A stretch of 64,000 nucleotides of DNA from Pacificimonas sp963710205 (GCA_963710205.1 CAVPZG010000006.1:124001-188000), one strand, 5' to 3'. Positions 32,817-42,598 are shown, numbered from the stretch's first letter. The notes: a model not told the origin generated them from the letters alone. Numbers and translations are program-made.

Positions 32817-32857
32817 GCCCTGAACAGGATCTGGATCAGAATGTCACCTTTGCGTTT

Positions 32858-33787
32858 CTACGCCCGTGGATGCGCGTTCCGGTACACATCCAGCAAATGT
32901 GCTGCATCGACGTCCGTATAGATCTGCGTCGACGACAGGCTGGAATGTCCCAGTAATTCCTGGATGGCGCGCAGGTCCGCGCCTCTTGCCAGCAGATGCG
33001 TAGCGAAGCTGTGCCTGAGGGCATGGGGGGTTGCCGATTCCGGCAGGCCGAGGGCGGCGCGGGCGCGCTGCATCGACTTGCGCACGATTCCTGCTGACAG
33101 TGGCCCGCCGCGTGCGCCCCGGAACAGCGGTGCGCCTGGGGTCAGGCTGTGCGGGCACGCCTCCACATATATGTCGATTGCGGAGCGGACCTGCGGGAGC
33201 AGCGGGACCTGCCTGACCTTTTCGCGTTTTCCGGTGACACGCAGCGTCTCTCCGGTAAGGGCGGCGGGCGTCAGCGACAGCGCCTCGGCAATGCGAAGAC
33301 CCGCGCCGTAAAGGAGCAGCAGCACGGCGGCATCGCGTTTCTCCGTCCAGTCGGCGTCGTCGGCGACTTCGGCCAGCGCGCGCGCCTCGGCCGGGGCGAC
33401 GGGGCGCGGGACGCTGCGCTGCGTCTTAGGCGTGGCGAGGCCGTCAATTGCGGGGCAGTGAATGCCGCGCGCGCGCCTGATCCATCTGAAGAAGGAGCGC
33501 AGCGCGGCAACTTCGCGCGCGGCGCTGCGGTTCGAAAGGGCGTGCGCGCGGCGATGGGCCAGATAGGCGCGGAAATCGGTGAGCGTCAGGCCGGTGAGGG
33601 CGGTGGGCGTGACGGGGGCATCGAGATGCGTGTCCAGAAAGCTGAGGAAGCGGCTGATGGTGGCGCGATAGGCGCGCAGCGTATGCGGCGAGCTGCGCTC
33701 GACCTGTGCCAGCGCAGCGCACCAGTCCTCTGCCAGCCTGCGGGTCCGCTGGTCGCCGGGCGTATCTAGGGGCGTCTCATCATGCAC
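32858..33787 (-). CDS. xerC: Tyrosine recombinase XerC
   Basis: A 309-residue tyrosine recombinase. XerC with XerD resolves chromosome dimers at dif. The core-binding domain (SPHTLRAYRATISRFLSFL) is followed by the catalytic domain: first Arg in LYGAGLRIAEALSL, Lys region TGKREKVRQVPLL, HALRHSFATHLLARGADLRAIQELLGH giving His, Arg and His, and Tyr in SSTQIYTDVD. The position next to DUF484, as in many proteobacteria, supports the XerC assignment. The ATG overlaps the DUF484 stop by 22 bases. No dif-like site was seen. Confidence 0.92.
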   Translation of the reverse strand: MHDETPLDTPGDQRTRRLAEDWCAALAQVERSSPHTLRAYRATISRFLSFLDTHLDAPVTPTALTGLTLTDFRAYLAHRRAHALSNRSAAREVAALRSFFRWIRRARGIHCPAIDGLATPKTQRSVPRPVAPAEARALAEVADDADWTEKRDAAVLLLLYGAGLRIAEALSLTPAALTGETLRVTGKREKVRQVPLLPQVRSAIDIYVEACPHSLTPGAPLFRGARGGPLSAGIVRKSMQRARAALGLPESATPHALRHSFATHLLARGADLRAIQELLGHSSLSSTQIYTDVDAAHLLDVYRNAHPRA

Positions 33788-34341
33788 GCGGCGATCATGC
33801 GCGAAACGGCGCCGCCAAGAAAGTCCAGAAGCTGTGTGCCGCCCATGGCCGGCGGTGCGCTCTGCTCACGGCTGCCAAGCGCGAGGACACCGTGGCCAAG
33901 CGGGATGGGCAGGACAAGGGGCACGATAGCGAGCGTGCGGATGTCCTCGCCCGCGTCACCGAACAGTGGCACGCCGCCCTCGACACTGCGAATCTGTGCG
34001 GCGGCGCCGTCATTGGCGCCGCCACCCGCCCAGGCCTTGACGCGGCGTGCGGGCAGCCGCTGCATGCCGGTCGGTCCGGCGCGGAATCCTTCGTCATGCG
34101 CGGCAAGGGCAAGAGCGGCCATGTCGACGCCCAGGTCGCGCGGCCAGCTTTGCGTGACGGTGCGAATGATGTCGGGCAGCGATTCCGCCGTCATCAGGTC
34201 AAGCGCGGCGCGGCTGACGGCGTCCATCGCGCTGTCCGCGCCCGCCGCATAATGGGCCAGCGCCATATTGGCGTCGGAGAGCTCCGAGGCGCGCTGTGAC
34301 AGCGCGCGGCGGGCGGCGGGGTCGAATTGGACGATGTTCAT
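33766..34341 (-). CDS. DUF484 family GAF-like protein
   Basis: A 191-residue protein with an N-terminal helical part (FDPAARRALSQRASELSDA) and a GAF-like alpha/beta part that ends LDFLGGAVSRMIAACM. This matches DUF484, which is encoded beside xerC in many proteobacteria. Its function is unknown. It overlaps xerC by 22 bases, so they should be co-expressed. The N-terminal tail is MNIVQFD, preceded by a G-rich stretch without a strong Shine-Dalgarno. Confidence 0.82.
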   Translation of the reverse strand: MNIVQFDPAARRALSQRASELSDANMALAHYAAGADSAMDAVSRAALDLMTAESLPDIIRTVTQSWPRDLGVDMAALALAAHDEGFRAGPTGMQRLPARRVKAWAGGGANDGAAAQIRSVEGGVPLFGDAGEDIRTLAIVPLVLPIPLGHGVLALGSREQSAPPAMGGTQLLDFLGGAVSRMIAACMMRRP

Positions 34342-34454
34342 GGGAACGGTTTTAGGCGCGACGCTCTTAACCCGCCGCCAGCGAACAGGCTTAGCGGCCG
34401 GTTAAAGGAGGTTGCGGCGGGGTTAAACGGGAGGGGGGCGCCGACCGCACCATT

Positions 34455-34480
34455 GTCATTCCGGCAGGGGCCGAAATGAC
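34455..34480. repeat. Intergenic GTCAT...ATGAC inverted repeat, short copy
   Basis: GTCATTCCGG (34455-34464) and CCGAAATGAC (34471-34480) form an imperfect inverted repeat between DUF484 and the small transaldolase gene. It is like the elements at 50-130 and 42483-42573 but lacks the central part. The rest of the 34342-34493 gap contains nothing I recognise. Confidence 0.6.
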
Positions 34481-34493
34481 GGCGTCCCGTTGT

Positions 34494-35147
34494 TCAAACG
34501 ATCTTTTGCCCGGTCTTTGCCCAGTCCGCTGTGAATGCCGCCAGCCCCTTGTCGGTGAGCGGATGGCTGGCGAGCGCCTTCAGCACCTTTGCGGGCGCAG
34601 TGACGACATCCGCGCCGATTTTTGCGGATTCGAGAATATGTATGGGGTGGCGCACACTCGCCACCAGGATCTCCGTGTCGAAAGCGTAATTGTCATAGAT
34701 GATGCGGATATCGTTAATTAGGTTCATGCCGTCATAGCCGATATCGTCGTGGCGCCCGACGAAGGGCGAAATGAAGGCCGCGCCTGCCTTTGCTGCCAGC
34801 AGCGCCTGATTGGCGGAGAAACACAGCGTCACATTGACGGGCGTGCCGTTCGCACTGAGGGCCTTGCAGGTCTTCAGCCCATCCAGGGTCAGCGGTGCCT
34901 TGACGGCGATATTGTCGCCCAGCGTCAAAAGCTTTTCCGCCTCGCGCATTTGGGTCGCGTGATCCTCGGCTACGACTTCGGCGCTGACCGGGCCCTCCAC
35001 CATGCCGGCGATTTCCCTGATGACTTCAAGGAAATCCCGGCCCGACTTGTGGATCAGGCTCGGATTGGTGGTGACGCCGTCACAGAGGCCAAGGTCGGCC
35101 ATTTCGGCAATTTCGGAAATTTCGGCGGTATCGACAAAGAATTTCAT
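34494..35147 (-). CDS. Small transaldolase / fructose-6-phosphate aldolase
   Basis: A 217-residue class I aldolase of the TalC/Fsa type, much shorter than classical transaldolase. The N-terminus MKFFVDTAEISEI and GLCDGVTTNPSLI are typical; the Schiff-base Lys is in NIAVKAPLTLDGL (near residue 85), and the C-terminal ISPFVGRHDDIGYDG region closes the barrel. It either moves dihydroxyacetone units in the pentose phosphate pathway or cleaves fructose 6-phosphate; the family cannot be split by eye. A Shine-Dalgarno (AGGAGT, 9 nt) precedes the ATG. Confidence 0.92.
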   Translation of the reverse strand: MKFFVDTAEISEIAEMADLGLCDGVTTNPSLIHKSGRDFLEVIREIAGMVEGPVSAEVVAEDHATQMREAEKLLTLGDNIAVKAPLTLDGLKTCKALSANGTPVNVTLCFSANQALLAAKAGAAFISPFVGRHDDIGYDGMNLINDIRIIYDNYAFDTEILVASVRHPIHILESAKIGADVVTAPAKVLKALASHPLTDKGLAAFTADWAKTGQKIV

Positions 35148-35204
35148 GGCGCAAGGGCACTCCTGATCTGACGGATTGAGGTCGGCCTTAGCCGCTCGCC
35201 CCGG

Positions 35205-35900
35205 CTAACCCAATAGCGTCAGCGCGCTGATGAGGGCCGGATTGTTCGTTGATTGTGGATTCGCGCGGATCGCCGCTTCTTCCCGGCCGATCGCCCTGAA
35301 AATGGAACGGGACGCACCCTGGCCGACATCTGACGCCAGCGCGTTGATGTCGAAGCCGCTGACGCTCCTAAGGACGCGTGTGACGATCTCGCTGTTGCCG
35401 ACGCCAAGACCTTCGAGCGCGATGGGGACGAGACGCTCGCCAAGGCTCTGGCCGATACGGTTTTGAAGAACGGCCGTCGCCGCCTGCGGACCCCCGCGAA
35501 GGACGGCGTTCGCATCGGCGAATGTAAGGCGGGAGATGGCGTCATCGACCACAGGTTCCGCAGCCCTGGCCGCGAAACCGGCCGCGCTGTTGACCTGTTT
35601 CAAAAGCTGGCTCTGAACGGCGGGCGTCTGCAGCAGGGCCGACAGGATGCCGTTCGATCCCCGTAACTGGCCCGGCAGTTCCAGTCGCGCCAGTTGATCG
35701 TTCAGGAAGCCGTCGGGTTGCAGCAGGCGGGCAAAGGCGCGCTCGGACGACAGACCGAGCAGGTCCTTCAATATGCCGGCAAGATTGGGAACGCCCAGTC
35801 CGCCCAGTCCGCCGCCGAGCCCGCTGGTGCAGGCACTCAGCATCACCGCGGCGCCGCCAGCCCCGAGCAGGCCGCGGCGGTTCATCATAGGCACGGTCAT
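35205..35900 (-). CDS. DUF4197 lipoprotein with Tat-like signal
   Basis: A 231-residue protein. The N-terminus reads MTVPMMNRRGLLGAGGAAV and continues to a lipobox LSAC, so it is probably lipid-anchored; the RR pair suggests Tat export. The mature part (GLSSERAFARLLQPDGF..., then VVDDAISRLTFADA and a C-terminal EEAAIRANPQ) fits DUF4197, a family of unknown function with helical repeats. I start it at the ATG at 35900, which has GGGAGAAG upstream; the ATG at 35948 adds a charged leader that disrupts the signal. It is divergent from priA with about 100 bases between the starts. Confidence 0.82.
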   Translation of the reverse strand: MTVPMMNRRGLLGAGGAAVMLSACTSGLGGGLGGLGVPNLAGILKDLLGLSSERAFARLLQPDGFLNDQLARLELPGQLRGSNGILSALLQTPAVQSQLLKQVNSAAGFAARAAEPVVDDAISRLTFADANAVLRGGPQAATAVLQNRIGQSLGERLVPIALEGLGVGNSEIVTRVLRSVSGFDINALASDVGQGASRSIFRAIGREEAAIRANPQSTNNPALISALTLLG

Positions 35901-36003
35901 CGCGTCTTCTCCCTGTCTTTCCTGTCTCCCCAACGACGAATGCAGCAATTCGGCTCCCTCCGCAATGGATGCGCGGCGGATGCGGGCCTATATGCCCCAT
36001 AGC

Positions 36004-38172
36004 ATGTCCCGCATTCGCGTCCTCACCCTGAACGCCGCCCTCGGCGCGCTTGACTATGCCCCGCGCGAGGGCGTGCGGGCGGAGCCCGGCACGATCGTGC
36101 GCGTGCCGCTCGGTCCGCGCGAAATTACGGGCGTCGTGTGGGAAGCGGAGCGGCTGCCGACGAAGGAAGTCGATGCCTCGAAACTGCGGAAAATAAACGG
36201 CGTCTTCGACGCGCCGCCGATCCCTGAGCGCGTGCGGCGCCTGATCGAATGGGCGGCGCGCTATTATTATGCTTCGCCGTCCTCGGTCCTGCGGATGGCG
36301 ATGTCGATCCCCTCGGCGCTCGACGGCGCGCGCACGATGACGGAATACCGGCTGACGGGCGATGTCCCGCCGCGCATGACGGCGCAGCGGGAGCAGGCGT
36401 TGGAAAGGCTGGCGGGACGGCAGGGCGCGGTGCGGGAACTGGCGCGCTGGGCGGAGGTCTCGGACGGGGTCATTCGCGGCCTTGTAAATGCGGGCGCGAT
36501 CGAGCCTGTGGTTCTGGCCGCCGATCAGCCGCCGCCGGTTCCCGACATGAACCATGCGCCCGCGACACTCTCCGCCGAACAGCAGGCGGCAGCGGACCGC
36601 ATGATCGGGGCGGTGGAGGCACGTGAATTTGCGCCCTTCCTGCTGCATGGCGTCACGGGGTCGGGCAAGACGGAAACCTATCTGGAGGCGGTCGCGGCTG
36701 CGCTCGCCGCGGGGGGACAGGCCGTGATCCTGCTACCCGAAATCGCCCTGACCGAGCCGCTGGTACGGCGTATCGAGGCGCGCTTCGGTGTGCGTCCGGT
36801 GGCTTGGCACAGCGACATGAAGATGTCGGAACGCCGCGCGGCCTGGCGCGCCATCGCGAAGGGCGAGGCCCGCTTGACCGTGGGTGCCCGCTCGGCGCTG
36901 TTCCTGCCCTATCCGAACCTGCGTCTCATTGTGGTCGACGAAGCGCATGACCAGAGTTTCAAGCAGGAAGACGGTGTTCTCTATCACGCGCGCGACGTTG
37001 CCGTCATGCGCGCCAAGCTGGAGAAAATCCCCGCCATCCTGGCCACGGCGACGCCGCCCATCGAAACGCAGGTCCAGGTGGAAAAGGGCAGCTACAGCGA
37101 GCTGGTTCTGCCGTCGCGCTATGGCGGCGCGGCGATGCCCGACATGGCCGCCATCGACCTGCGCCAGCACCAGCCGCCATCGGGATACTGGCTGGCCCAG
37201 CCGCTGGTGGATGCCATCGCGGAAACGCTGGACCGGGGCGAACAGACGCTGCTGTTCCTCAATCGACGCGGCTATGCGCCGCTGACGCTTTGCAGGCATT
37301 GCGGCACGCGGATCGAATGTCCGAACTGCACGGCCTGGCTGGTCGAACACAAACTGACGCGCCGCCTGATGTGCCACCATTGCGGCCTGACCGAACCGAC
37401 GCCGGAACTCTGCCCTGAATGCGGCGAGGCGGATACGCTCGTTCCCTGCGGTCCCGGCGTCGAGCGCATCGCCGAGGAAGCGGCGGAACGCTTTCCGGAT
37501 GCGCGGCTGATGCTGGCGACGTCGGACACCATAGGCTCCCCGGCAAAGGCCCGGGCGCTGGTCGATGCGGTGGAAAACCGGGAAATCGATATCCTGATCG
37601 GGACGCAACTGGTGACGAAGGGTTATCATTTTCCCGACCTGACGCTGGTCGGTGTTGTCGACGCCGACCTGGCGCTGAAGGGCGGCGACCTGCGCGCGGG
37701 CGAACGCAGCTTCCAGCAGATCGTGCAGGTCGCGGGCCGCGCCGGGCGCGGGGCGAAGCCGGGCCGCGTCTTCGTCCAGACGCACCAGCCTGACGCGCCC
37801 GTCATCGATGCGCTGATTCGCGCTGACGCGGAGGGATTTTACGCTGCGGAGATCGAGGCGCGACGCGATGCCGCAATGCCGCCATTCGGCCGCCTCGCCG
37901 CGCTGATCGTCAACGGGCCGGACGAGCAGGAAGTCGCGGCCACCGCGCGCGCGCTCGGCCGCGCCGCGCCGCGCGATCTTGAGGATTTCATGGTGCTTGG
38001 CCCCGCGCCGGCGCCGCTCTCGCTGCTGCGTGGGCGATTTCGTCACAGGCTGCTTGCCCACGCCGCCCGGCGTGTCGATCTGGATGCGGTGCTGGGTGAA
38101 TGGCTGGCGAAAGTGCCGATCCCGAATCATGTCCGGCTAACGGTCGATATCGACCCGTACAGCTTCGTTTAA
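36004..38172 (+). CDS. priA: Primosomal protein N' (replication restart helicase PriA)
   Basis: A 722-residue superfamily 2 helicase that reloads the replisome at stalled forks. The Walker A motif GVTGSGKTE is near residues 216-224, DEAH box VVDEAHDQSFKQED is near 310, and a double zinc finger is seen in CRHCGTRIECPNC ... CHHCG ... CPECGEA around residues 430-480. The C-terminal helicase motif QIVQVAGRAGRG is intact. I start at the ATG that gives MSRIRVLTLNA; an upstream ATG at 35992 (MPHS) and far longer extensions back into the divergent gene are less likely. Confidence 0.93.
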   Translation: MSRIRVLTLNAALGALDYAPREGVRAEPGTIVRVPLGPREITGVVWEAERLPTKEVDASKLRKINGVFDAPPIPERVRRLIEWAARYYYASPSSVLRMAMSIPSALDGARTMTEYRLTGDVPPRMTAQREQALERLAGRQGAVRELARWAEVSDGVIRGLVNAGAIEPVVLAADQPPPVPDMNHAPATLSAEQQAAADRMIGAVEAREFAPFLLHGVTGSGKTETYLEAVAAALAAGGQAVILLPEIALTEPLVRRIEARFGVRPVAWHSDMKMSERRAAWRAIAKGEARLTVGARSALFLPYPNLRLIVVDEAHDQSFKQEDGVLYHARDVAVMRAKLEKIPAILATATPPIETQVQVEKGSYSELVLPSRYGGAAMPDMAAIDLRQHQPPSGYWLAQPLVDAIAETLDRGEQTLLFLNRRGYAPLTLCRHCGTRIECPNCTAWLVEHKLTRRLMCHHCGLTEPTPELCPECGEADTLVPCGPGVERIAEEAAERFPDARLMLATSDTIGSPAKARALVDAVENREIDILIGTQLVTKGYHFPDLTLVGVVDADLALKGGDLRAGERSFQQIVQVAGRAGRGAKPGRVFVQTHQPDAPVIDALIRADAEGFYAAEIEARRDAAMPPFGRLAALIVNGPDEQEVAATARALGRAAPRDLEDFMVLGPAPAPLSLLRGRFRHRLLAHAARRVDLDAVLGEWLAKVPIPNHVRLTVDIDPYSFV

Positions 38173-38220
38173 GGACCGGTAGCGTAACCAGACAGGCAAC
38201 GCTGCCGTATCTAGCGGCAT

Positions 38221-38228
38221 GGAGGTGA
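38221..38228 (+). promoter_or_regulatory. msrB Shine-Dalgarno, decides the start
   Basis: GGAGGTGA lies just upstream of the ATG at 38231, making it the preferred start over the ATG at 38219, which precedes the site. Confidence 0.75.
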
Positions 38229-38230
38229 AT

Positions 38231-38731
38231 ATGTTGACGAAACGACAGTTCCTGGGAGTGGGCGCAGGAGCGGGCGCGTTCGCCCTGATGGCGACCATGG
38301 TCCGTGCGGGCGACCTGGCGGAAGGAAATTTCAAGGTCACGCATAGCGAGGCCGAGTGGAAGAAACGCCTGTCGGGCGCGGAATATTACGTCCTGCGGGA
38401 GGCGGGAACGGAACGCCCCGGCTCCTCGCCCCTGAACGCGGAGAAACGCCGCGGCATCTTCAGCTGCGCCGGCTGCGGCAACCCAGTCTACACGTCATTG
38501 ACGAAGTTCAACTCCGGCACGGGCTGGCCCAGCTTTTGGGCACCGATCGAAGGCGCTGTCGGCACGATGCGCGACACGTCCCTCTTCATGGTGCGAACCG
38601 AAGTGCACTGCGCCCGTTGTGGCAGCCACCTTGGCCATATATTCAACGATGGTCCCAAACCAACCGGCGAGCGCCACTGTATCAATGGCATCGCCCTGAA
38701 GTTCACGCCGAAACCGAAGAAGGACGCCTGA
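38231..38731 (+). CDS. msrB: Exported peptide-methionine (R)-S-oxide reductase MsrB
   Basis: A 166-residue MsrB that reduces the R form of methionine sulfoxide in proteins. The N-terminus (MLTKRQFLGVGAGAGAFALM) is a Tat-like signal with KR instead of RR, so the protein is probably periplasmic. The zinc ligands are the two CxxC pairs, in SCAGCGNPVY and CARCGSHLGH. The catalytic Cys is in RHCINGIAL near the C-terminus. A strong GGAGGTGA Shine-Dalgarno decides the start. Its TGA stop overlaps the msrA ATG by one base, so the two repair enzymes are produced together. Confidence 0.92.
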   Translation: MLTKRQFLGVGAGAGAFALMATMVRAGDLAEGNFKVTHSEAEWKKRLSGAEYYVLREAGTERPGSSPLNAEKRRGIFSCAGCGNPVYTSLTKFNSGTGWPSFWAPIEGAVGTMRDTSLFMVRTEVHCARCGSHLGHIFNDGPKPTGERHCINGIALKFTPKPKKDA

Positions 38732-39342
38732 TGCGCCTCAATCCGATATTCCCGCTGGCGCTGGCCGCCGGCACCATTCTGGCCGCCTGTTCCGCAGAGG
38801 CGCAGAACACCGCGCCTGCGGTAGCCACCGAGGACGCCTATTTCGCAATGGGCTGCTTCTGGTGCGGTGAGGCCGATTTCGAAAAGATCGACGGCGTGAT
38901 CGAGGCGGTTTCCGGCTATGCGGGCGGCACCACCGAAAATCCGACCTATAAACAGGTCACTGGCGGCAATACCGGGCATTACGAGGCCGTTCGGGTCACC
39001 TACGACCCTGCAAGACTAAGCTACAACGACCTTTTGCAGGTGTTCTGGCGCAATATCGATCCGCTCGATCCCATCGGCCAGTTCTGCGACAAGGGTGACA
39101 GCTACCGAAGCGCGATCTTCCCTAAAAATGGCGAGCAGCGGAAAGCCGCCGACGCAACCCGCGCCGCCGTCGAAAAGCAGCTGGGGCAGCCGGTCGCCAC
39201 CAAGATCATCGCTGCGCCCACATTCTACCGGGCGGAGGGCTATCATCAGGATTATTATAAGAAAAATCCCGTACGCTACAAATTCTACCGCAATGGCTGC
39301 GGCCGGGATGAGCGACTGGAGGAGATCTGGGGCGGAAAATAG
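38731..39342 (+). CDS. msrA: Exported peptide-methionine (S)-S-oxide reductase MsrA, lipoprotein
   Basis: A 203-residue MsrA that reduces the S form of methionine sulfoxide. The signal peptide (MRLNPIFPLALAAGTILAAC) carries a lipobox LAAC, so it is likely anchored in the envelope. The catalytic motif GCFWCGE has the nucleophilic Cys; VSGYAGG and HYEAVRVTYD are conserved flanks. A C-terminal Cys (NGCGRDE) could take part in resolving the disulfide. The start codon overlaps the msrB stop by one base. Together with msrB it repairs oxidised envelope proteins. Confidence 0.92.
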   Translation: MRLNPIFPLALAAGTILAACSAEAQNTAPAVATEDAYFAMGCFWCGEADFEKIDGVIEAVSGYAGGTTENPTYKQVTGGNTGHYEAVRVTYDPARLSYNDLLQVFWRNIDPLDPIGQFCDKGDSYRSAIFPKNGEQRKAADATRAAVEKQLGQPVATKIIAAPTFYRAEGYHQDYYKKNPVRYKFYRNGCGRDERLEEIWGGK

Positions 39343-39411
39343 GGAACCGGCTGTAACCTGACCCGCGAAGCGTTCGTAGTTTCCGGTAACGTCAATCCGG
39401 GAGTATCGATC

Positions 39412-39606
39412 ATGGCCAGTCATTCCCTCACCCAGTTTCTGAAAATTTCCGGCGGGCTTGCCCTCGCTGTCCCGGCACTCACGGCCTGCGGGGGCGCCTG
39501 CTGCGCGGCCACAGGCAATTGTTCAGCCTACGAGAAAACGGGTTGCTGTGCCGCGAAATCCGGCTGCTGTGCGGCCACGCGCGCCGGCTGCTGCGCTGCC
39601 AAATAA
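39412..39606 (+). CDS. Small cysteine-rich lipoprotein
   Basis: A 64-residue protein with a signal peptide (MASHSLTQFLKISGGLALAV) and a lipobox LTAC whose Cys is residue 26. The mature part is only about 39 residues but has ten cysteines, arranged as Cys-Cys pairs inside a repeated GCCAAK-type unit (TGCCAAKSGCCAATRAGCCAAK, with variants). I know no family for it. Metal binding or thiol redox buffering is plausible; it lies 69 bases after msrA. Its 3' end overlaps the start region of the following gene in another frame. Confidence 0.75.
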   Translation: MASHSLTQFLKISGGLALAVPALTACGGACCAATGNCSAYEKTGCCAAKSGCCAATRAGCCAAK

Positions 39607-40168
39607 GGCCGAACCCCGTTCCCTGGCCCGCGCGGCCCTGATCGATCTGAGCGCGGCCATGGCGGCGGAAGGGCGGATGCTGATCGAGCGCGTGCTGCCC
39701 GCCGATCCAGCGGAGTTCCGGCAATGGTCGCATTATCCCGATGGCGATGCGATCGATCCGAACAGTGCGGCGCGCTGGTTCTATCATGCGCATCCGCCCG
39801 AAAGCCGCGCCGATGGCGAGCATGGACATTTCCACATCTTCCTGCCGCTGGATGTGTTTGACGGCGAAGCCATCGCCGCACCCGATGATAGGGATGCGGC
39901 GAAGGTCGTGCACGTCGCGGCACTGGCATTCGACACGGACGGCCTTCCCACGGCGTGGCTTGCGACGAATCGCTGGGTAACGAATGAATATCTCTACCCG
40001 GCAACCGATATCGCCGCGCGGATGGACCGCGTGATCCTGGATGGGGCGGGGGCGGACGATCATCCCGGCGTGGGCAGGTGGCTGACGCTCGCGCTGGCCA
40101 GTTGCCGGGACGATGTCGTCGCCATGCTGCGGGCGCGTGACGACAGCGCTGGCCCGAACCGACCCTGA
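39548..40168 (+). CDS. DUF6969-like family protein
   Basis: The stretch from ALIDLSAAMAAEGRMLIERVL through HPPESRADGEHGHFHIFL and VVHVAALAFDTDGLPTAWLA to the end looks like the DUF6969 family, with conserved His-Gly-His and Asn-Arg-Trp-Val-Thr-Asn-Glu. Its function is unknown. The start is not settled: the reading frame has no ATG before 39659, and the conserved helix begins earlier, so a GTG at 39548 (inside the lipoprotein gene) is taken; a TTG at 39458 is another option. Expression by translational coupling with the cysteine-rich gene is plausible. The predicted protein is 206 residues from 39548. Confidence 0.65.
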   Translation: MPRNPAAVRPRAPAAALPNKAEPRSLARAALIDLSAAMAAEGRMLIERVLPADPAEFRQWSHYPDGDAIDPNSAARWFYHAHPPESRADGEHGHFHIFLPLDVFDGEAIAAPDDRDAAKVVHVAALAFDTDGLPTAWLATNRWVTNEYLYPATDIAARMDRVILDGAGADDHPGVGRWLTLALASCRDDVVAMLRARDDSAGPNRP

Positions 40169-40282
40169 ATGCCGCGACGACGAAATTCTGGCGCAGCGCC
40201 CCTTTCGCTTCGAATAAAAGCCAGCGCCCGCGTCGCGCCCGCCTTGCAACATATCGTCCCCCATGTTAGCGGGCGCAGCGCC

Positions 40283-40311
40283 GGTCCGGAGTCGCCTCCG
40301 GGCCGCCTTTT
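40283..40311 (+). terminator. Putative intrinsic terminator upstream of the atp operon
   Basis: GGTCCGGAG (40283-40291) and CTCCGGGCC (40296-40304) pair with one wobble across a TCGC loop, and are followed by GCCTTTTG. It probably ends the DUF6969-like gene. The rest of 40169-40366 shows nothing else. Confidence 0.5.
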
Positions 40312-40366
40312 GATATGGCGGCGGCGGCAATCGATATTCATCCCCAAGCGGCGGAAACGGAACAGC

Positions 40367-40939
40367 GTGCAGACGGCAGGCACTGACACAGGCGGAACGA
40401 TGGTTCACGGACTTGGCGGGCGCTACGCGTCCGCTCTGTTCGACCTTGCGCGAACGGAAAAGGCGGAAGCTGCGGTCGAGGGCAGCCTCGCCAAGCTGAA
40501 GGAAGCCCTGGCCGAATCGACTGACCTCAAGACCATGATCTCTTCACCTCTCTTGGGCCGCGAAGCGGCGGGCAGGGGCATGATGGCCGTCGCGCAAAGG
40601 ATGAAGCTCGACCCGCTGACGGTAAAGTTCCTGGGTGTGCTGTCAAAGAACCGCCGCCTGTCGGCGCTGCCGCTCATCATCCGCAATTACCAGCAATTGG
40701 CGGCGAACGCGCGCGGCGAAATCACTGCGGACGTGACCAGCGCGCACGAGCTGACGGAAGATCAGAAGGGCGCCGTGAAAACCGTCCTGCGTGCCAATTT
40801 CCACCGTGATGTCGCGCTCAACACGCGCGTCGACCCCTCCATTCTCGGCGGTCTGATCGTTCAGGTCGGCAGCCGGCTCATCAACTCATCCTTGAAGACC
40901 AAGCTCGACAATATCGGTCGGGCCATGAAAGGCGCTTAA
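40367..40939 (+). CDS. atpH: ATP synthase F1 subunit delta
   Basis: The delta subunit, 190 residues, links F1 to the peripheral stalk. Typical stretches are RYASALFDLARTE near the N-terminus, FLGVLSKNRRLSALPLI, and the C-terminal DPSILGGLIVQVGSRLINSSL. I take the GTG at 40367, which gives a leader similar to the METSGG-type leader of sphingomonad delta subunits; the ATG at 40400 (MVHGLGGRYAS) would give 179 residues and is equally reasonable. It is the first gene of atpH-atpA-atpG-atpD-atpC, with the Fo genes elsewhere as is usual in alphaproteobacteria. Confidence 0.93.
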   Translation: MQTAGTDTGGTMVHGLGGRYASALFDLARTEKAEAAVEGSLAKLKEALAESTDLKTMISSPLLGREAAGRGMMAVAQRMKLDPLTVKFLGVLSKNRRLSALPLIIRNYQQLAANARGEITADVTSAHELTEDQKGAVKTVLRANFHRDVALNTRVDPSILGGLIVQVGSRLINSSLKTKLDNIGRAMKGA

Positions 40940-40943
40940 GAAC

Positions 40944-42473
<1,530 letters not shown>

Positions 42474-42482
42474 ACACCAACC

Positions 42483-42573
42483 GTCACTCCGTCGAAGGCC
42501 GGGGCTCATTTTCGATGATCCGGCCAAGACGCGATTTCAAGAGATGGAGTCCGGCCTGTCGCCGGGATGACGA
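42483..42573. repeat. Intergenic GTCAT...ATGAC inverted repeat, full copy inside the atp operon
   Basis: The element opens GTCACTCCGTCGAAGGCCGG and closes CCGGCCTGTCGCCGGGATGAC, so its ends are inverted repeats. It fills most of the 125-base gap between atpA and atpG. It resembles the elements at 50-130 and 34455-34480. This type is common between genes in sphingomonads and may fold as a long hairpin in the mRNA. Confidence 0.75.
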
Positions 42574-42598
42574 AAGAAGGAAGAGAGACTAGCGCCAC

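Noticed and set aside
32858..33787. Tyrosine recombinase as a mark of an integrated element
   Set aside because: Sequence motifs and the DUF484 neighbour show it is chromosomal XerC, with no att repeats or phage genes around.
38356..38730. N-terminal extension of msrA to 328 residues
   Set aside because: The extension lies in another frame of msrB; the lipoprotein signal peptide starts at 38731.
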